Part shown: piece by piece, positions 63,354 to 64,000 of the stretch
Position numbering within the stretch: the first letter of the stretch is position 1
How the letters are laid out: every line of letters starts with the position of its first letter
From: Bacillus sp. AFS088145
GTDB taxonomy: Bacteria > Bacillota > Bacilli > Bacillales > Bacillaceae_G
DNA: 64,000 nucleotides
Direction of reading: 5' to 3'
NCBI RefSeq assembly: GCF_002564465.1
Contig: NZ_NUUX01000013.1
Coordinates: 62,001 to 126,000 of the forward strand
Translations under genes and position numbers: made by a program
The notes under the pieces: model-generated
Database searches by the model: none
The model's input: the letters and a program-made list of their open reading frames with translations, nothing else
What the model was told of the DNA's origin: nothing

Positions 63354-64000
63354 TTATGAAATGACTAAGCCAGAACCCGCAACTTCATTTGAAACTTTTG
63401 CAATTACTTCATGTGGAATTTTGAAAAATATTCCACATGGATCACTATGAACCATCGCTACAATGTAAGCCATATTTTCGACATTCACTTCAAAATCAGC
63501 AAATGTACTAGGAAGACCGACTTTTTCACGAAGATTACGGATAAATAAAACGACTTCTTCAAGACAATCTTCTGGTTTTTCCGGTATATCCTCTAGACCT
63601 AACGCATTTGCAAAACCTTGGATTCGTTTTAAATAATATGGTGCAAGGGATTCCATAACATTCGGTAATAACACTGCATTTGCAAGTCCATGAGGAATTC
63701 CGAATTTTGCGCCAAATACATGTGCTATATTATGAACTGGAATCGCATTAACAGAAAGACTGAAAGCAGAAATTGCCATCGAACTAGCCATTAACATATT
63801 TGATCGTGACGCAAGGTTATGCCCTTCATGAACAGCAGTAGGTAAATTATCTACAATCATACGAATCGCTTGAATTGCATATGCATCCGTCATAGGATTC
63901 GCCTGAGGTGAGAAATAAGCCTCAATTGCATGAGTTAATGCGTCAAATCCTGTAAACGCTGTAATTTTTGGTGGTAAACCAACTGTCAATTCAGGGTCTA
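63354..64000 (-). CDS. iron-containing alcohol dehydrogenase, 5' end beyond the window
   Basis: C-terminal 215 residues of a group III alcohol dehydrogenase; the frame stays open to the right edge (the edge reads DPELTVGLPP). Iron-binding histidines occur in GFDALTHAIEAY (about residue 20 of the piece) and VHNIAHVFGAKFGIPHGLANAVLLP (two His). The missing N-terminus holds the NAD-binding domain. It probably oxidises a primary alcohol, here the fatty alcohol from alkyl sulfate. It is the first visible gene of the operon that continues with the synthetase and sulfatase. Confidence 0.85.
   Translation of the reverse strand, partial: DPELTVGLPPKITAFTGFDALTHAIEAYFSPQANPMTDAYAIQAIRMIVDNLPTAVHEGHNLASRSNMLMASSMAISAFSLSVNAIPVHNIAHVFGAKFGIPHGLANAVLLPNVMESLAPYYLKRIQGFANALGLEDIPEKPEDCLEEVVLFIRNLREKVGLPSTFADFEVNVENMAYIVAMVHSDPCGIFFKIPHEVIAKVSNEVAGSGLVIS

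Overview
The window is AT-rich and comes from a spore-forming, low-GC Gram-positive rod (Bacillaceae, Bacillus/Gottfriedia-like; the genus cannot be fixed by reading alone). Reasons: a complete tricistronic GerA-type germinant receptor operon plus orphan and broken Ger genes, AGGAGG-type ribosome sites, frequent TTG/GTG starts, an S-box (SAM-I) riboswitch, and many intrinsic hairpin terminators. I see no rRNA, tRNA, CRISPR array, phage or intact insertion sequence.

Layout. (1) 0.2-7.8 kb: reductive pyrimidine catabolism in two blocks, an omega-amino acid:pyruvate transaminase with (methyl)malonate-semialdehyde dehydrogenase on +, and PreT-PreA-dihydropyrimidinase on -, separated by a 20-bp tandem repeat. 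(2) 8.1-21.6 kb: a VTT membrane protein, a decayed YugP-type peptidase, the GerA/B/C receptor operon, a decayed subtilisin-like protease, a murein-peptide pair (NlpC/P60 plus dipeptide epimerase), a DUF3870 protein, a large secreted nucleotidase and a LysR regulator. (3) 21.8-36.1 kb: a catabolic island with a PAS/AAA+/HTH sigma-54 activator, a Rieske oxygenase, an FMN/FeS demethylase-like flavoprotein, an operon of CoA-transferase, acyl-CoA dehydrogenase, ThDP enzyme and aldehyde dehydrogenase, and an operon of amino-acid permease plus amino-acid dehydrogenase-like protein. (4) 36.4-47.2 kb: an orphan Ger(x)C lipoprotein, a broken TPR regulator, a MerR/coiled-coil protein, an aldo-keto reductase, a phosphatase-like protein, a SAM-riboswitch-controlled flavin monooxygenase plus ATP-grasp pair, a Ger(x)C remnant and a frameshifted amine oxidase. 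(5) 47.4-58.1 kb: DUF3231, SDR, MFS/LysR pair, AdhR/AdhA-type aldehyde-response pair, cupin, a PadR-DUF1048-DUF1048-ABC operon and a YidH-like protein. (6) 58.3-64 kb: MFS transporter, alkylsulfatase-like protein, acyl-CoA synthetase and iron alcohol dehydrogenase (cut by the right edge), which together look like alkyl-sulfate/fatty-alcohol use.

The main discovery candidate is region 3. Three separate transcription units each carry a perfectly spaced -24/-12 promoter (TGGCAT-N5-TTGCW) and, 73-75 bp further upstream, the same enhancer-like element: two TGAGT boxes exactly 20 bp apart with an A-rich centre. The only sigma-54 activator in the window sits beside one of them. This ties the Rieske oxygenase, the CoA-transferase operon and the permease operon into one regulon. 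The enzyme order suggests import of an amino acid or betaine-like compound, deamination, 2-keto-acid decarboxylation, aldehyde oxidation, CoA activation and desaturation; the substrate is unknown.

A second theme is gene decay. At least seven broken genes are visible (YugP-like, S8 protease, TPR regulator, Ger(x)C, GerXA, amine oxidase, and small remnants), several lying next to repeat families (20 bp, 52 bp and about 107 bp units).
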